A stretch of DNA of 64,000 nt from Allolobophora icterica (taxonomy: Eukaryota > Annelida > Clitellata > Crassiclitellata > Lumbricidae): positions 41,966,335 through 42,030,334 of the forward strand of contig OY744605.1 in the NCBI GenBank assembly GCA_963556255.1. Direction: 5' to 3'. Shown here piece by piece: positions 45,802 through 58,100 of this stretch (the stretch's first letter is position 1; each line of letters opens with the position of its first letter). The notes under the pieces were generated by a model that was not told the DNA's origin, ran no database searches, and saw only the letters and a list, made by a program, of their open reading frames with translations. Position numbers and translations under genes: made by a program.

Positions 45802-45972
45802 AGTACTATGTATCCAGAAAGCTTATTGTCATTATCTCAAATGATGCAAGTTGTTTAACTCCTCTAAGTTGTGATCTGCCTGCATGTAATTATGCTGAAC
45901 GTTGTATGTTATTGGTTAAATGCTGTCATTGATGCCAATAAAGATATATTGATTGATTGATTGATTGATTGA
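45802..45972 (+). mobile_element. Retroposon 3' tail ending in ATTG repeats
   Basis: The sequence ends CAATAAAGATATATTGATTG and (ATTG)n, which then passes into (TATG)n at about 45973. An AATAAA followed by a simple repeat tail is typical of CR1/L2-like LINE 3' ends. No coding part is left. Confidence 0.5.
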
Positions 45973-46062
45973 TGTATGTATGTATGTATGTATGTATGTA
46001 TGTATGTATGTATGTATGTATGTATGTATGTATGTATGTATGTATGTATGTATGCATGTATG
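45973..46062. repeat. TATG microsatellite left of the solo LTR
   Basis: About 90 bp of (TATG)n. It is interrupted by the solo LTR and resumes at 46669. Confidence 0.9.
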
Positions 46063-46668
46063 TGTAGTGGTTGACTACTTAACTTCTATGGCACCAAATT
46101 ATCATTGGAAGACAATGACACGGCTAATTGGTACCACACAGACTGACAAACCCACGCGCAGATTCCAGACCACGAAGGCGCCGATTAGTCTGAAGTGCGA
46201 GCCCACTGACCAACTGACCAGATGCCACGTGTACAGGAATATACAGACGGACGAAGACGAATACGGACAGAGACAGAGAGAGGGAGGAACAGACACAGCT
46301 ATGCGAGTAAGCGAGTAACCAGACCGGCGGACTCGACAGTATAAATAGAGACCGAGCTTAACATGGAGGGAGAAGATAGAGAGGAGAAGAGTAGAGAGTA
46401 GAGAGAGTTGTCACGAGTTATAGTAAGGGAGTAGTTGAGATCGTCGTTTTAAACTGTCTTGTCAATAAACTTATGAACTGCTGCTGAACGTCGTGTGAGT
46501 CTTCCTTCGGGCCATCGGCCTGGGGTCGAGCCGGTCGTCGAGCACGGAGATGCTCCGCTCGGTCGTCCTAGAGACGCGCCGATAACTACAGACACGAGCA
46601 CCAACTATCTTACACTACATGCTCTCCTACTACACACATCAACCTCGTCATCAAGTAGCCACGCTACA
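46063..46668 (+). mobile_element. Solo LTR, 606 bp, inside a TATG array
   Basis: Begins TGTAGTGG, ends CCACGCTACA. TATG lies on both sides (46059-46062, 46669-46672), compatible with a 4-bp duplication. Contains GTATAAATAG at about 46339 and CAATAAAC at about 46462. It shares the general plan, TGTAGTG start and CTCTCCTAC block with the LTRs at 40779 and 43231, so it may be a distant relative. No internal region or second LTR follows. Confidence 0.75.
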
Positions 46669-46732
46669 TATGTATGCATGTAATATAGTATGTGTGTATG
46701 TATGTATGTATGTATGTATGTATGTATGTATG

Positions 46733-46763
<31 letters not shown>

Positions 46764-46810
46764 TGTATGTATGTATGCATGTAATGTATGTATGCATGCA
46801 TGTATGTATG

Positions 46811-46841
<31 letters not shown>

Positions 46842-46963
46842 TGTATGTATGTATGCATGTAGAGTCGAAATCTTGAAGCAAATTTCTGCCATGACGGGGA
46901 TTTGAAACCCACCCTCTCGGTTGACAGTCAGCACGCTAACCACTAGACCATCGTATGCACGCC
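46669..46963 (-). mobile_element. tRNA-derived SINE with CATA tail
   Basis: On the minus strand the element starts near 46963 with GATGGTCTAGTGGTTAGCGT (A box) and GGGTTTCAAATCCCCGTCA (B box). A short body (CAGAAATTTGCTTCAAG) follows, and then a long tail (CATGCATACATACATTACAT...) to 46669. The acceptor stem does not pair well, so it is not a functional tRNA. The microsatellite is therefore plausibly the extended 3' tail of this SINE. Confidence 0.65.
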
Positions 46964-47321
46964 TATAATATCGTCATTGAACTGTTTTGTTATTAATTAA
47001 TTTAATTACATGTACTAAAATTAAGAATCGCTTGTCTTATCACGAGTTAGCGCTAAAAATCCGATGAGTCGACCGTTCAAAATTAGGGATAGAATATTAT
47101 TGTTCTGGAATATTTAAGTCTTTGTTGATGTCGTGAAAGGCAATGGTGTTGAAGCGCTGGATTTCCGCAGATAAGCGTTGGTAGGAAAATATAGCTTCCC
47201 TGTTGTCTCCAGTTGCAAGGCTATGGCGCTCGTTAATAAGCTGTGCCCTGCACTTAGCTTCACAGTATACCGCTTTGGTAATTTGGAGTTTACGATTACG
47301 ATTACAAGAAAGCCAGGTCTT
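46964..47321. other. Short intergenic stretch
   Basis: Contains open frames on both strands around 47100-47390 without recognised similarity. No supported feature. Confidence 0.5.
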
Positions 47322-47545
47322 CAGGGGCGGCGATCCCACGGGGTCGACGGAATAAGACCCCACCTTTAAGAGTGGGGACATGTACGTACACACTATACAG
47401 TTGTCCCCCTAAATTTTGAAGAAACACCATAAAAGTTCAAAGCATTTTTTTGCGTGAGCGCGAAAAAAGTTCACCTCTTTTTTGACCAGATCAGTTCAAA
47501 AGTGTCCCGTGTCCCCCCACCTGTCAAACAAGATAGCCGCCACTG
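47322..47545. mobile_element. hAT-type MITE related to 19589-19911
   Basis: The ends CAGGGGCGGCGATC and GATAGCCGCCACTG are inverted. The inner block AAGACCCCACCTTTAAGAGT... is the inverse of a block in the MITE at 19589-19911. No matching 8-bp flank was found, so the boundaries or the flanks have changed. Confidence 0.6.
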
Positions 47546-47658
47546 CAGACATTTGATTTATTGGACTGAGAGTTTCGAAGATCAAGGGCGCAAACCAATA
47601 ATCGAGCAGTATTTGTCGTGCAAGAGCCACGGACAGTGCTATTAATATTATTATTATA

Positions 47659-47673
47659 ATTATTATTATTGTT

Positions 47674-47747
<74 letters not shown>

Positions 47748-47766
47748 TACCATTATTATTATTATT

Positions 47767-47828
<62 letters not shown>

Positions 47829-47844
47829 TACCATTATTATTATT

Positions 47845-47892
<48 letters not shown>
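47659..47892. repeat. ATC microsatellite with ATT spacers
   Basis: Three (ATC)n blocks separated by ATTACCATTATTATTATTAT segments. The array is split by the MITE at 47893-48282 and resumes at 48283. Confidence 0.92.
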
Positions 47893-47895
<3 letters not shown>

Positions 47896-48282
47896 TGTTT
47901 AATCTAGTCCCCCTCTTCTGGGAGGGGAAACAAGGTTTCTGGGGGAGCAAAGAATTGACACACGATTTTTTTCAGCCATCTTGAAAAAGTTTCGGACTTT
48001 TCATAATTTCATCTTCAAAAAAAGTTAAGTTGATGACCTTTTTTTTAGTCCTTCGTCCGATTTTTAACTTTTTATACAGCAATTACTCTCTCAAAAAGGT
48101 TGATGATCTTTTATAGGAATTCATCTCTCTGGGGGGGAACCATGTATCAACATGTATCGTGGGGGGGGGGGATTTTCCTCCCCTAAAGGTCTCTACATTG
48201 TAATATTGCTGGCCTCTGGGGAGGGAAACATCAATCCTGGGGGAGGGGACATTTCCCCCAAAGACGTCTAGATTAAACAGTG
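47893..48282. mobile_element. MITE with 9-bp target duplication, copy 1, 390 bp
   Basis: The ends CAGTGTTTAATCTAGTCCCC and AAGACGTCTAGATTAAACAG(TG) are inverted over about 15 bp. Flanked by ATCATCATC on both sides (47884-47892, 48283-48291), although this is inside an ATC array. Same family as 49378-49660 and 53688-53855. The interior is G-rich near both ends (GGGGGAGGGG-like). Confidence 0.85.
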
Positions 48283-48291
48283 ATCATCATC

Positions 48292-48609
48292 ATCATTACC
48301 ATTATTATTATTATTAAAGGTCTATTCGTCATCAACACGAGTGCATTGAACAGCTACTAAACTTCGACCTACTATAATATGCGTAGGCCTAGTTGCGTAG
48401 AAACTATTGTTTCGCGCTTTTCACTCCCTCTCTCCACGAACTGCTCCCCTCCCCGACGAACCTGCGTTGGCTTGCGCTGAATTAAAAATGCTGGTAATAG
48501 AGAGGGTAAACTGACCCTCATCGGACGGGTCTCGCCGAGAATGTTTAAGGGACAACTTATGGCTGTTCATCGTCGCTTTGGATCTATCGATTACACACTG
48601 ATTCAGTGG
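48292..48609. other. Intergenic stretch
   Basis: Remainder of the ATC/ATT tract to about 48317, then unique sequence without a supported gene. Confidence 0.6.
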
Positions 48610-48743
48610 ATGTCTCCTCCTCCTCCTACTCCTCCTTCTCCTCCTTCTCCTCCTCCTTCTCCTCCTTCTCCTCCTCCTCCTCCTCCTCCTACTACTCCTC
48701 CTTCTCCTCCTTCTCCTCCTCCTCCTCCTCCTCCTCCTCCTCC
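48610..48743. repeat. CTC/TCC trinucleotide tract
   Basis: About 130 bp of TCC/CTC repeats with occasional TTC and TAC. Open in all three plus frames only because of the repeat. Confidence 0.9.
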
Positions 48744-49377
48744 GCGATGGCCGTCACAGGGTCCCACACTCAGAATCGATTACGCCACGTCATTACTGTT
48801 GGCGTTACTAATGAAATGAGAAGCAGGATGTGATGTCACTCGAGGCCAGTGGTATCTCCAATTGTTCTGAATTTTTTTGCAGAGAAAGCGACTAACAATA
48901 AGTAAGAAGCCGTCATCCATTTATAGGCCATGCGACTTAGGCCTACATAACAATGGCACACGACGAATAGTTACGGTATACGGTCCACCAAGATACTGGT
49001 ACAGTTCACCTGTACTTGTTGGCTGTACAAACAGTTAGACCTTTAGACAATGTTTTCCGAGAATTTCTAAGCATTTTTTTCGTCAGCCGTTGTCACGTTG
49101 AAAACCGGTTTGTTTGCTATTTATGAAGCACCTTTCAAAAATATCTGAAAGCACTTTTGTGTGTGATTACCTCCGACCAGGAACGTTTAATGAAACACTT
49201 TCAATATGTAGCGCAATATAAGTGTTCGATAATAAGATATAAGATAATAAGATGATTTAGTGTTCGATAATAAGATATAAGATGATTTAGTGTTCGATAA
49301 TAAGATTTAAGATAATAAGATTTTTAGGGGACTTGTATAATTCATCTGTATTCATTTCCTCTGCCTCGTCCGTAGTG
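48744..49377. other. Intergenic stretch with weak LINE-tail similarity
   Basis: Around 49105-49215, TATTTATGAAGCACCTTTCA resembles the tail stem (TTATAAAGCGC) of the LINEs here. TTCGATAATAAGATATAAGA is repeated three times near 49225-49315. No gene. Confidence 0.4.
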
Positions 49378-49660
49378 CAGTGTTTAATCTAGTCCCCCTG
49401 TTTCTGGGGGCACCAACAACGAATTTACACAAGATTTTTTTCAGTAATTTCATCCATCTTGAAAAGTTTCAGACTTTTTTTCCTAATTTCATCTTCAAAA
49501 AGTTGATGACCTTTTTTAAGTCCTTCGTCCCATTTTTTACAGCAATTACTCTCTCAAAAAGTTGATGACTTTTTTTAGGAATTCATTTCTCTGGGGGGGG
49601 GAACATGTATCCACATGTATCCTGGGGGGACATCCCCAAAGACGTCTAGATTAAACACTG
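49378..49660. mobile_element. MITE with 9-bp target duplication, copy 2, 283 bp
   Basis: The ends CAGTGTTTAATCTAG and CTAGATTAAACACTG are perfect inverted repeats. An exact 9-bp duplication TCCGTAGTG lies at 49369-49377 and 49661-49669. Confidence 0.92.
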
Positions 49661-50668
<1,008 letters not shown>

Positions 50669-51076
50669 AGATGGGTTTGCAAGGGTTGTCAGATGGAGAC
50701 AGGAAGTTCTGTATTTATATGCCATTCTTCCATTAGCTGGTTAAAAAGTGTGAACATGAATTTCCTCAACTGGTGTAAGCACAACACACATAGGGGGCCT
50801 ACTACACATACTACATACTACACAGCCTTATACATCCTCATGCAGGCCTACGTTAGGATGTAGGCCCTGCGCCTAATTATCCAACAATCAGAGTCCATTC
50901 AGCGGAATGTGCGAGCTTCAGAGACTGCGCCTATAGGCCTAGGCTGGTTTTAATTGCAATCACATAATGGGTTGTAAATCAATTGAAATCTGACTCTGCG
51001 CAGAGAACGTGGCGTGTAATTCGTCCGTAATTTCCAGACGCCTGTATACGGATTTATAGATGAATTAATCGGTAGG

Positions 51077-51463
51077 TTGGACACCGTGCTACCTATAAAT
51101 TGGACGGCATCTGTGCCGCTATGCACAGGTGAAAACCGATTGGCTGTGTCTATAGGTGTACGTGAGAGCATCGTCGTAAACGAGAAAGGATTCAGCGACC
51201 GCGGTCATCTCTCGCCACGAATGAGAAGCGCGTTGCTGTCGATGGTCAAAGCGCAGACGAACGGAGAGCGATCGTTCTACGCTGTCGAGAATCCGATGGG
51301 AGATTGTGCAACGGAGGAACAACAGTTCAGCCTTCCAGACGACAACTTCCAGCGTCTACGGTTCGAATGCTGGAGAGCGACGTGCGTGATAGGTAAATAC
51401 GCGAGTCGTGTAGGTCCTTCATCAGAAAGGTATAGGCGTGATACTATTACACGCAGCGGATAA
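51077..51463 (+). CDS. Open reading frame of unknown status upstream of SLC41
   Basis: 128 codons of GC-richer sequence, for example MRSALLSMVKAQTNGERSFY and QRLRFECWRATCVIGK. A candidate donor GTAAAT follows TGATAG near 51390. It could be a 5' exon or UTR of the SLC41 gene, or a chance frame. No family was recognised. Confidence 0.25.
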   Translation: MDTVLPINWTASVPLCTGENRLAVSIGVRESIVVNEKGFSDRGHLSPRMRSALLSMVKAQTNGERSFYAVENPMGDCATEEQQFSLPDDNFQRLRFECWRATCVIGKYASRVGPSSERYRRDTITRSG

Positions 51464-51530
51464 ACGTTGTCCGCCGGAGTCAGCTGGCAGCAGTCCTGCA
51501 GAAGTCAGATTCTGAGGCTGGAGGGTTTTG

Positions 51531-52103
51531 ATGAAAGAGTCTATGGAGGGTAAGAGTCCAGAGAAGCAGGTGGTCGAACTCAAACGTTTGGCTGACCCTT
51601 TCCCCGCAGAAGACAGACAGGGTCAAATCTACTGGCTGGATTTGGCTCAGAGGGATCCTGCGGCGAACACCGAGGCTTACGACAATGCCGCCTGTGCAGC
51701 GGACTTTAGTGACGCCGAAACGTCCTTCTCCGATGGTCAACTTGATCACGAAGAGAAATTCTTTTCAGCGATGGACCTGGACAAAGGCGAGAGAATCGAG
51801 GTCAGCCCGACTGGTTCGGACCAGAATCTAATCGAAGACGAGCAACTCGAAGTGAATGGAGAGCTGGAGATGAGTCCGTCCAGAGGCGGCAGAAGTCGTA
51901 GTGTCCAGTTCCAGGAGAAGCCCAAGGTCATTCCAAAGTCGCTGATCCGAGACGAAACAGATGAAACCCATATATCAATAGAAGATACTTGCGCATCGAT
52001 GGCTCCTCAGGGGTTCCTTAATCGAAAGTCGTTCGACAACAAATCCTTCACGAATGACTGGCAGACCGAGACGGCGTTAATCAGAATGGAAGGAAGGGTG
52101 TGA
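51531..52103 (+). CDS. SLC41: SLC41 candidate N-terminal coding, first frame
   Basis: ATG 51531 ([13 protein letters not shown]) opens 190 codons ending at TGA 52101-52103. Acidic and Ser-rich ([37 protein letters not shown]), like a cytosolic regulatory tail. It is not in frame with the transmembrane part, which starts in another frame at 52058 or later. A hidden intron, a 1-nt sequence error or a separate upstream ORF could explain this. The start ATG context is weak. Confidence 0.5.
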   Translation: MKESMEGKSPEKQVVELKRLADPFPAEDRQGQIYWLDLAQRDPAANTEAYDNAACAADFSDAETSFSDGQLDHEEKFFSAMDLDKGERIEVSPTGSDQNLIEDEQLEVNGELEMSPSRGGRSRSVQFQEKPKVIPKSLIRDETDETHISIEDTCASMAPQGFLNRKSFDNKSFTNDWQTETALIRMEGRV

Positions 52104-55100
52104 ATGGAAAGGCTAGAGGTGGCGCGAGTGCTGGCGAAGCATCGAGCAATTATCTGGATAATAATTCCAATGTCAAGGATCGAATGGAAGCGAAGGAGGC
52201 GGGGAAAGGTGGAGCAGCGAAGGGTGGCGGAAAGACGGATACGGGGTATCGAGTGTCGCTGCGTCGCATCCTGCGGCATTTCTCCGAGCGCAGAGAAAGA
52301 TCTGCCGTACAACGTGAGCGCCGATATTTCAAAGAACCGAGTGCCTCCAACATTCAGCCTTCTTCCCTTTTGCCGTCTGCGCTGGCTTCCAGGCGCCAGT
52401 CGGAGGGCGACGTACACCCTGATTCCGCATGCTGGCCACGTAGGTCAAGTCTTCAACTGGTCAATGGAGTTTCTGGAATGGCCCTCGAGCGATGGCGAAT
52501 GGACGACATGGGAAAGACGAACGAGGCAGGGACGACCACTCCTCGGCGATCCAGCATCACCATCACGACCCACTTTGGCGAAGTCGAAGATGGACGTACG
52601 AAGACGGATGGCTGGACAAATGGACACCTGGATCCGATTCCGTCCATCAGTCGTGACATCGGAGACAGTGGAGCCAGACGTATGACGGCTGGATCCACAG
52701 CAATCCAGATCGTTGGCGGTGGAAGCGTTGAAAGCGCCGCCACTGTGGGTGAAGTGCAGCCGGCGATGATCGAGGATACAGGAGAGTCGTTCTTTCGGAT
52801 TCTTCTGGAAACCGTTTTTCCTTTCATCATGGCCGGATTCGGATGTGCCTTTGCTGGCATTGTTCTAGATATCGTCCAGGTAACAACCGACCGCTACATG
52901 AATCTCAGCTCTTACGCTCTAAATTTCATAATGCATCGTCTAACCTAATGTGACCTTATTTGATCTAAACGAATCTAGTCTATTTAGTCTAGTCCAGTCT
53001 AAAATAATGTAACCTATTCTAATCTAATCTAACATGATATAAACATAACCCTAATATAACAAAGAGTGTCGGCACAATTTGACGGAGAGACGACCATTGA
53101 CGTATCAAAACCATTTAAAGCCGATAAGAATACAAAGTCGCTTTCAACTTTAGTTTTCACGACCTATATATAACTTGTCATCAGAATTTTTGTCCACATA
53201 ATTTTGTTGCCAAAAGAATTCCTGGTGAATTTTGCTTTAGGCAATTTTTACTATAGCTCATAGTTTACAACATTAATTGGTTGAAAAGTTTGATTTCTCA
53301 GAATTGCGTGGGCGAAATTCCAGACTTCCGCCAATTCATTAGTTTATTACTTGTAACGCTTTAACCAAAACCCGAACTTCGTAGTAAATTAAATCCTTAG
53401 AAAAGTGAAAATGGATAACGAGGCATGGTCTCTCTGACCACTTCTCTGCCATCCTACTCACATGGAGACCATATTGGACCAATATTGCCATATGGGATCC
53501 GTACAGATCCCACGCGGATCCCATTTAATGCCCATATGGAAATGCGGACAGTGTTGTACATAACCTAACCTAATTTAAAGACTTTTTGGCTCCATTTTGG
53601 TCGATGGTCAGTCACTTCGAAGTTCAACCGCGTTGTCCATCCAACTCAAAGGAACCGTTGGGCTGCACGGCTGTATTCGCCTTACTTCAGTGTGTAATCT
53701 AGTCCCCCTGTTCTGGGGGGGGGGAAACAAGGTTTCTCGGGGGGAATTCCCCCCCCCAAAAGGTCTCTGCCTTACAATATCGCTGAGTTCTGGCGGGGAA
53801 ACTTCAATCCTGGGGGGGGAGAATTTCCCCGAAAAGACGTCTAGATTAAACACTGGCCTTACTTTATGTTACTCATTAATTTATCCGTACTTAATGTTCT
53901 GTAACATGATATGGGCAGTGTTGTTAAAAGTATCGGGCAAATGTACTTAAGTAAAAGTAAAAGTAAACAGGTTTTTATGTACTTAAGTAAAGTAAAAGTA
54001 CTCATCAAAATTTTTACTTAAGTAAAAGTAAAAAGTATTCTTCGAAATAATACTTTTAAAGTAAAAAGTAAAAGTATCAAACATTTTTATAGCATCCTTC
54101 AAGAAAGCTACTCTGAAGCTAATGAACCATAAACGCACTCGACTGCATGACAAGCATTTTGAGAATTTGGTGTTCTTGAAAGTCAATAAGTGGATTGAAG
54201 TATAAATTAGACTCCGTTCTTTTCAACATAATTGCAGTCAGAGAAAAAGATGTTCAGTCGAGTGTGTTCATGGTTCATTGTTCATTGTCATTTCGAACGA
54301 AATGTAGGCCTATTTGCGCAATTTTTGAGTAACGAACATTGTAACGATTATTACACAAATTGTAACAAAGTAAAAGTACTGAAAATGGCTCAAATTTTAC
54401 TTCGTTGAAAGTAAAAGTATTTCCGTTTTTTGATACTTCGTTACAAGTAAAAGTACTCAAACTTTTACTTAAGTACAGTAACGCGTTACTTTTACTTAGT
54501 TACTTTACAACACTGGATATGGGCCTCTACGGAGTTTAAAAAACTGGTGACGCTACGGAAAAGAGCAATCCCAATAATTGCTGGGGCACCTTACGGTTCA
54601 CATACTGACCCTTTCTTTCTAGATAGCAGTTTCAATTCGCGCCAGAATGCATGATATAAAGAAACTGGCAGAATTAACAGAACTATGCCTATATATAAAC
54701 TCAGTTTACAAAAGCACTAGGGCCTACTGTTAAAGCTCCTAATTTTAATTTGCTAAAAGCTGATTAGATTAAGTTTGTTTTTATGAATCTGTTAAACAGC
54801 ACTGGCAGGTGTTTCTTGAAGTCGGAGAAATCTTCATCTTGGTTCCGTCGTTACTTGGTCTGAAAGGAAATCTTGAGATGACTCAGGCCTCGAGATTATC
54901 AACTCAGGTCATTCTCTTAAACCGTAATTGTAGTAGCGATAATTATTGACTACGATGGTGAACATGAAGGTGATTACGAGTCACGGATGATGATTACTGA
55001 TTAGGCCTATAATCTCTTCATCGGAATTATCGCCAATTTCGTCGTCTTCATCATCATATCATTATCTGACCATTCAGTGCAATTGTTTCCGTTTCCCTTG

Positions 55101-58100
55101 TCTCACGGGCGTAATAGATTCAAATTTCCCCAGAGTAATCTTGTTTCTTTATTCCAGGCCAATCTCGGTCACATGGAAACAACAAAAGAACAGCTGAAGC
55201 TGATTGGTGCTAGCCTGGCATTGACTCAGGTAAAATAGGCTTACCATCTCAAGTAGCTTGGTACTGGCTCAGGTAAAATAGGTTTACAATCTCAAGTAAC
55301 TTGTCACGTAAAATAGGCTTACCATCTCAAGTAGCTTGGTACTGGCTCAGGTAAAATAGGTTTACAATCTCAAGTAGCTTGTAACTGACTCAGGTAAAAT
55401 AGGCTTACCATCTCAAGTAGTTTGGCACTGGCTCAGGTAAAATAGGCTTACTTTCTAAAGTAGCTTGCATTGACTAAGGTAAAATAGGCTTACCATCTCA
55501 GGTAGCTTGCACTGACTAATGTAAAATAGGCTTACCATCTTAGGTAGCTTGCACTGACTCGGATGAATTAGGTCTATAACTCTCATGTATTGGCTTACGA
55601 CAAAATTAGTCTAACACTGGGAAGAGTCAGGGTGCATGGTGATACAATTGCAGACAATATCCAATTATAGATACATGGGATCGATCTCTTAACATCACTG
55701 GGGATGCACTATATCATGTTCAATCCGGTTTCCCAATACACATGGCGTCAGTCGGTCAGGACTTTTTGAAAAGAAACCGAGTATGTTATCATAAACTTTC
55801 CTTTACATAAATCCAGTTGAGATACGAGGTATCGGCGCGACAAGAAGATGAGAGTTGCGTCTAGAGCCGATCGAGTGACCATAAAGGACATCAGAACAGA
55901 TTTCGTAGAACTGATGGAACGAACAGAACTGGACAAAGAGTTTAAGAACTTCTGGAAAGTCATATAGAGGTTTTCAAAACTATAGCGTCAAGCTTTCCAG
56001 CCGAGATTGGAGACAGCCAACCATACAGCGGACTATTACAGAAGGCCGTTGGTTATGTCAGAGTGCAAGCAGTGGACTTGTTATTGTTACTCTGTTCACA
56101 GGCTCAGTCGATTGTCGTTGCATTCATGGCTTCCATTGTTGCTATACTCCTCGGATGGATTCCAGCTGGAAAGTTCGACATTCTACATGGCATCCTGGTC
56201 TGCACAAGTAGCGTCATCACGGCCTCCATTGCCAGTCTCGTTCTAGGTCAGCCATATTCAGCTCAATTGACACACGAGCTATAGGCCTACAAGGAATTTC
56301 ATTAAACACAGTACACTATGCCACATAATCTATTCAACGTCCGTTCGTATTGGCAGACAGTCTATCTGCAACCAACATAGTATCATTATAACTCAGATAT
56401 AAGTACGGATGAGCGGGTTCTGAATACTATGAATGGATTTCGATGAGTTTTTATTCATCGGGATTGTATTTAGAAGAATGGATTCTGGTCACTGAATTAT
56501 GGTGAATGGATTGCGCTGAATGTAGGCTTCTATTCTGATTATTGGATTATTAAGAATGGATTCTAATGAATGCATTGCGATGACTGGAATCGGATGAACA
56601 GAATCAGATGCATGGAATAGGATGAATGCATTGGATGAATGGATTCGGATGAATTGAGTCGGATGAATGGATTCCGGTTATTACCGGAATAGTTTGAGGT
56701 AAATGGATTCAGGTGAACGGATTCTGGTGAATGGATTCTGCTGAGTGACCTTTAATGAATGCAATAGGATGAATGTATTCCGATGATTGGATTTCTATGA
56801 ATGGATACAGATGAATGGATTCTGATAAGTAGATTGCGGTGAATGGCTTTGACGATGCGTTTTAGGTTCCGTGATGGTTGGCGTCGTTCTCATTTCTCGA
56901 AAGTTCCACATCAATCCAGATAATGTAGCGACCCCTTTTGGTGGTAGTCTGGGTGACCTGACAACCATAACCCTTCTGTCGAACGTAGCCATGCTTCTGT
57001 TCACCGTCATGGGTAAGCTACTATTACCTATGATTGCATCTTTAAGACAAGGCCGAAATATTTCACCGCGCGTCGTCTGTATAAGAAGAGCTTGAAGTAG
57101 AGTTACAGGAATTCGTCACTGCCTAGGAAAAGCTGCGTTCACCTAATCTTACTCTTAGTAGAGGCAGTTCGAGGTGTTGATGTGGTGGTGGTGTTCTTAA
57201 TGATGGTGGTGTAGGTTTTGGTGGTGTTGGTGGCGGTTTGGCGTTGGTGGTGTTGGTTGAAGTATTAGTGGTGTTAGTTTGTTCGTGTTGGTGTTGGTGG
57301 TCGTGTTGGCGTTGGTGTTGGTGGTGTTGGTTGAAGTGTTGGTGGTGCTAATTGGCGTTGACAACATTGGTGGGGGTTGATTGAAGTGGTGGTATTGTCA
57401 ATTGTTGTTGATGTTGGTGGCGGTGGTGGTGGTTTTGCCGTTGTTGGTGTTGGGTGTTAGTTTGCTGGTGGTGGTATTGGTATTCGTGGTCGTGTTGGCG
57501 TTGATGTTGGTGGTGTTAGTTGAAGTGTTTGTCGCGTTTAATAATTGGCATTGACAACATTAGTGGGGTTGACTGAAGTGGTGGTATTGTAGTTGGTGTT
57601 GGTGTTGGTGTTGGTGTTGGTGGTGGTGGTGGTGGTGGTGGTGGTGGTGGTGGTGGTGGTGGTGGTGGTGGTGGTGGTAAGATAAAAGCGAATGTCGTTC
57701 TATTTCATTTCTGGTTTTCTTTGGCAGAGAGTCACGTGTGGGTAGCACCAGTTCTGCTGTGCTTCTGGTTGTCCCTGACTCCTATCTGGTGGACTATTGC
57801 CAATCGTCACAGCTACACTCGCAATGTCCTGCGCACCGGATGGGTGCCTGTTATTGGTGCTATGGCAATCAGTAGGTGAGCCCTTCAGATATTGCTGCAG
57901 CCTCAAATGAACGATTTCATAGCATTCTAGTTTACATTAAACTTTAATACTGCGTCACCTATGTAGGTATGACAGGATGATCTGAGATTACTGAGTCGAT
58001 GCCACCTATATAGCTATGGCAGGATGATCCGAGACTATGAATCGATGCTTCAAACACTTATTATATAGTGGGGCTTCAAGAGAACCTAACGATAGGCTCT

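Larger units (their letters stand above)
52880..54799. other. SLC41 intron with two MITEs
   Basis: 1.9-kb intron carrying the third 9-bp-duplication MITE (53688-53855) and a 600-bp hAT MITE (53916-54515). No further exon was found in it. Confidence 0.8.

Noticed and set aside
46887..46963. Functional tRNA gene
   Set aside because: A and B boxes are present but the acceptor stem does not pair and a SINE body and tail follow.
47496..47902. Poly-Met and poly-Ser ORFs
   Set aside because: Produced by the ATC microsatellite on both strands.
48541..48833. Proline-rich or Ser-rich ORF
   Set aside because: CTC/TCC tract; no conserved flanks.
57560..57748. Poly-His ORF
   Set aside because: Produced by the GGT repeat; the plus-strand exon begins only at 57728.
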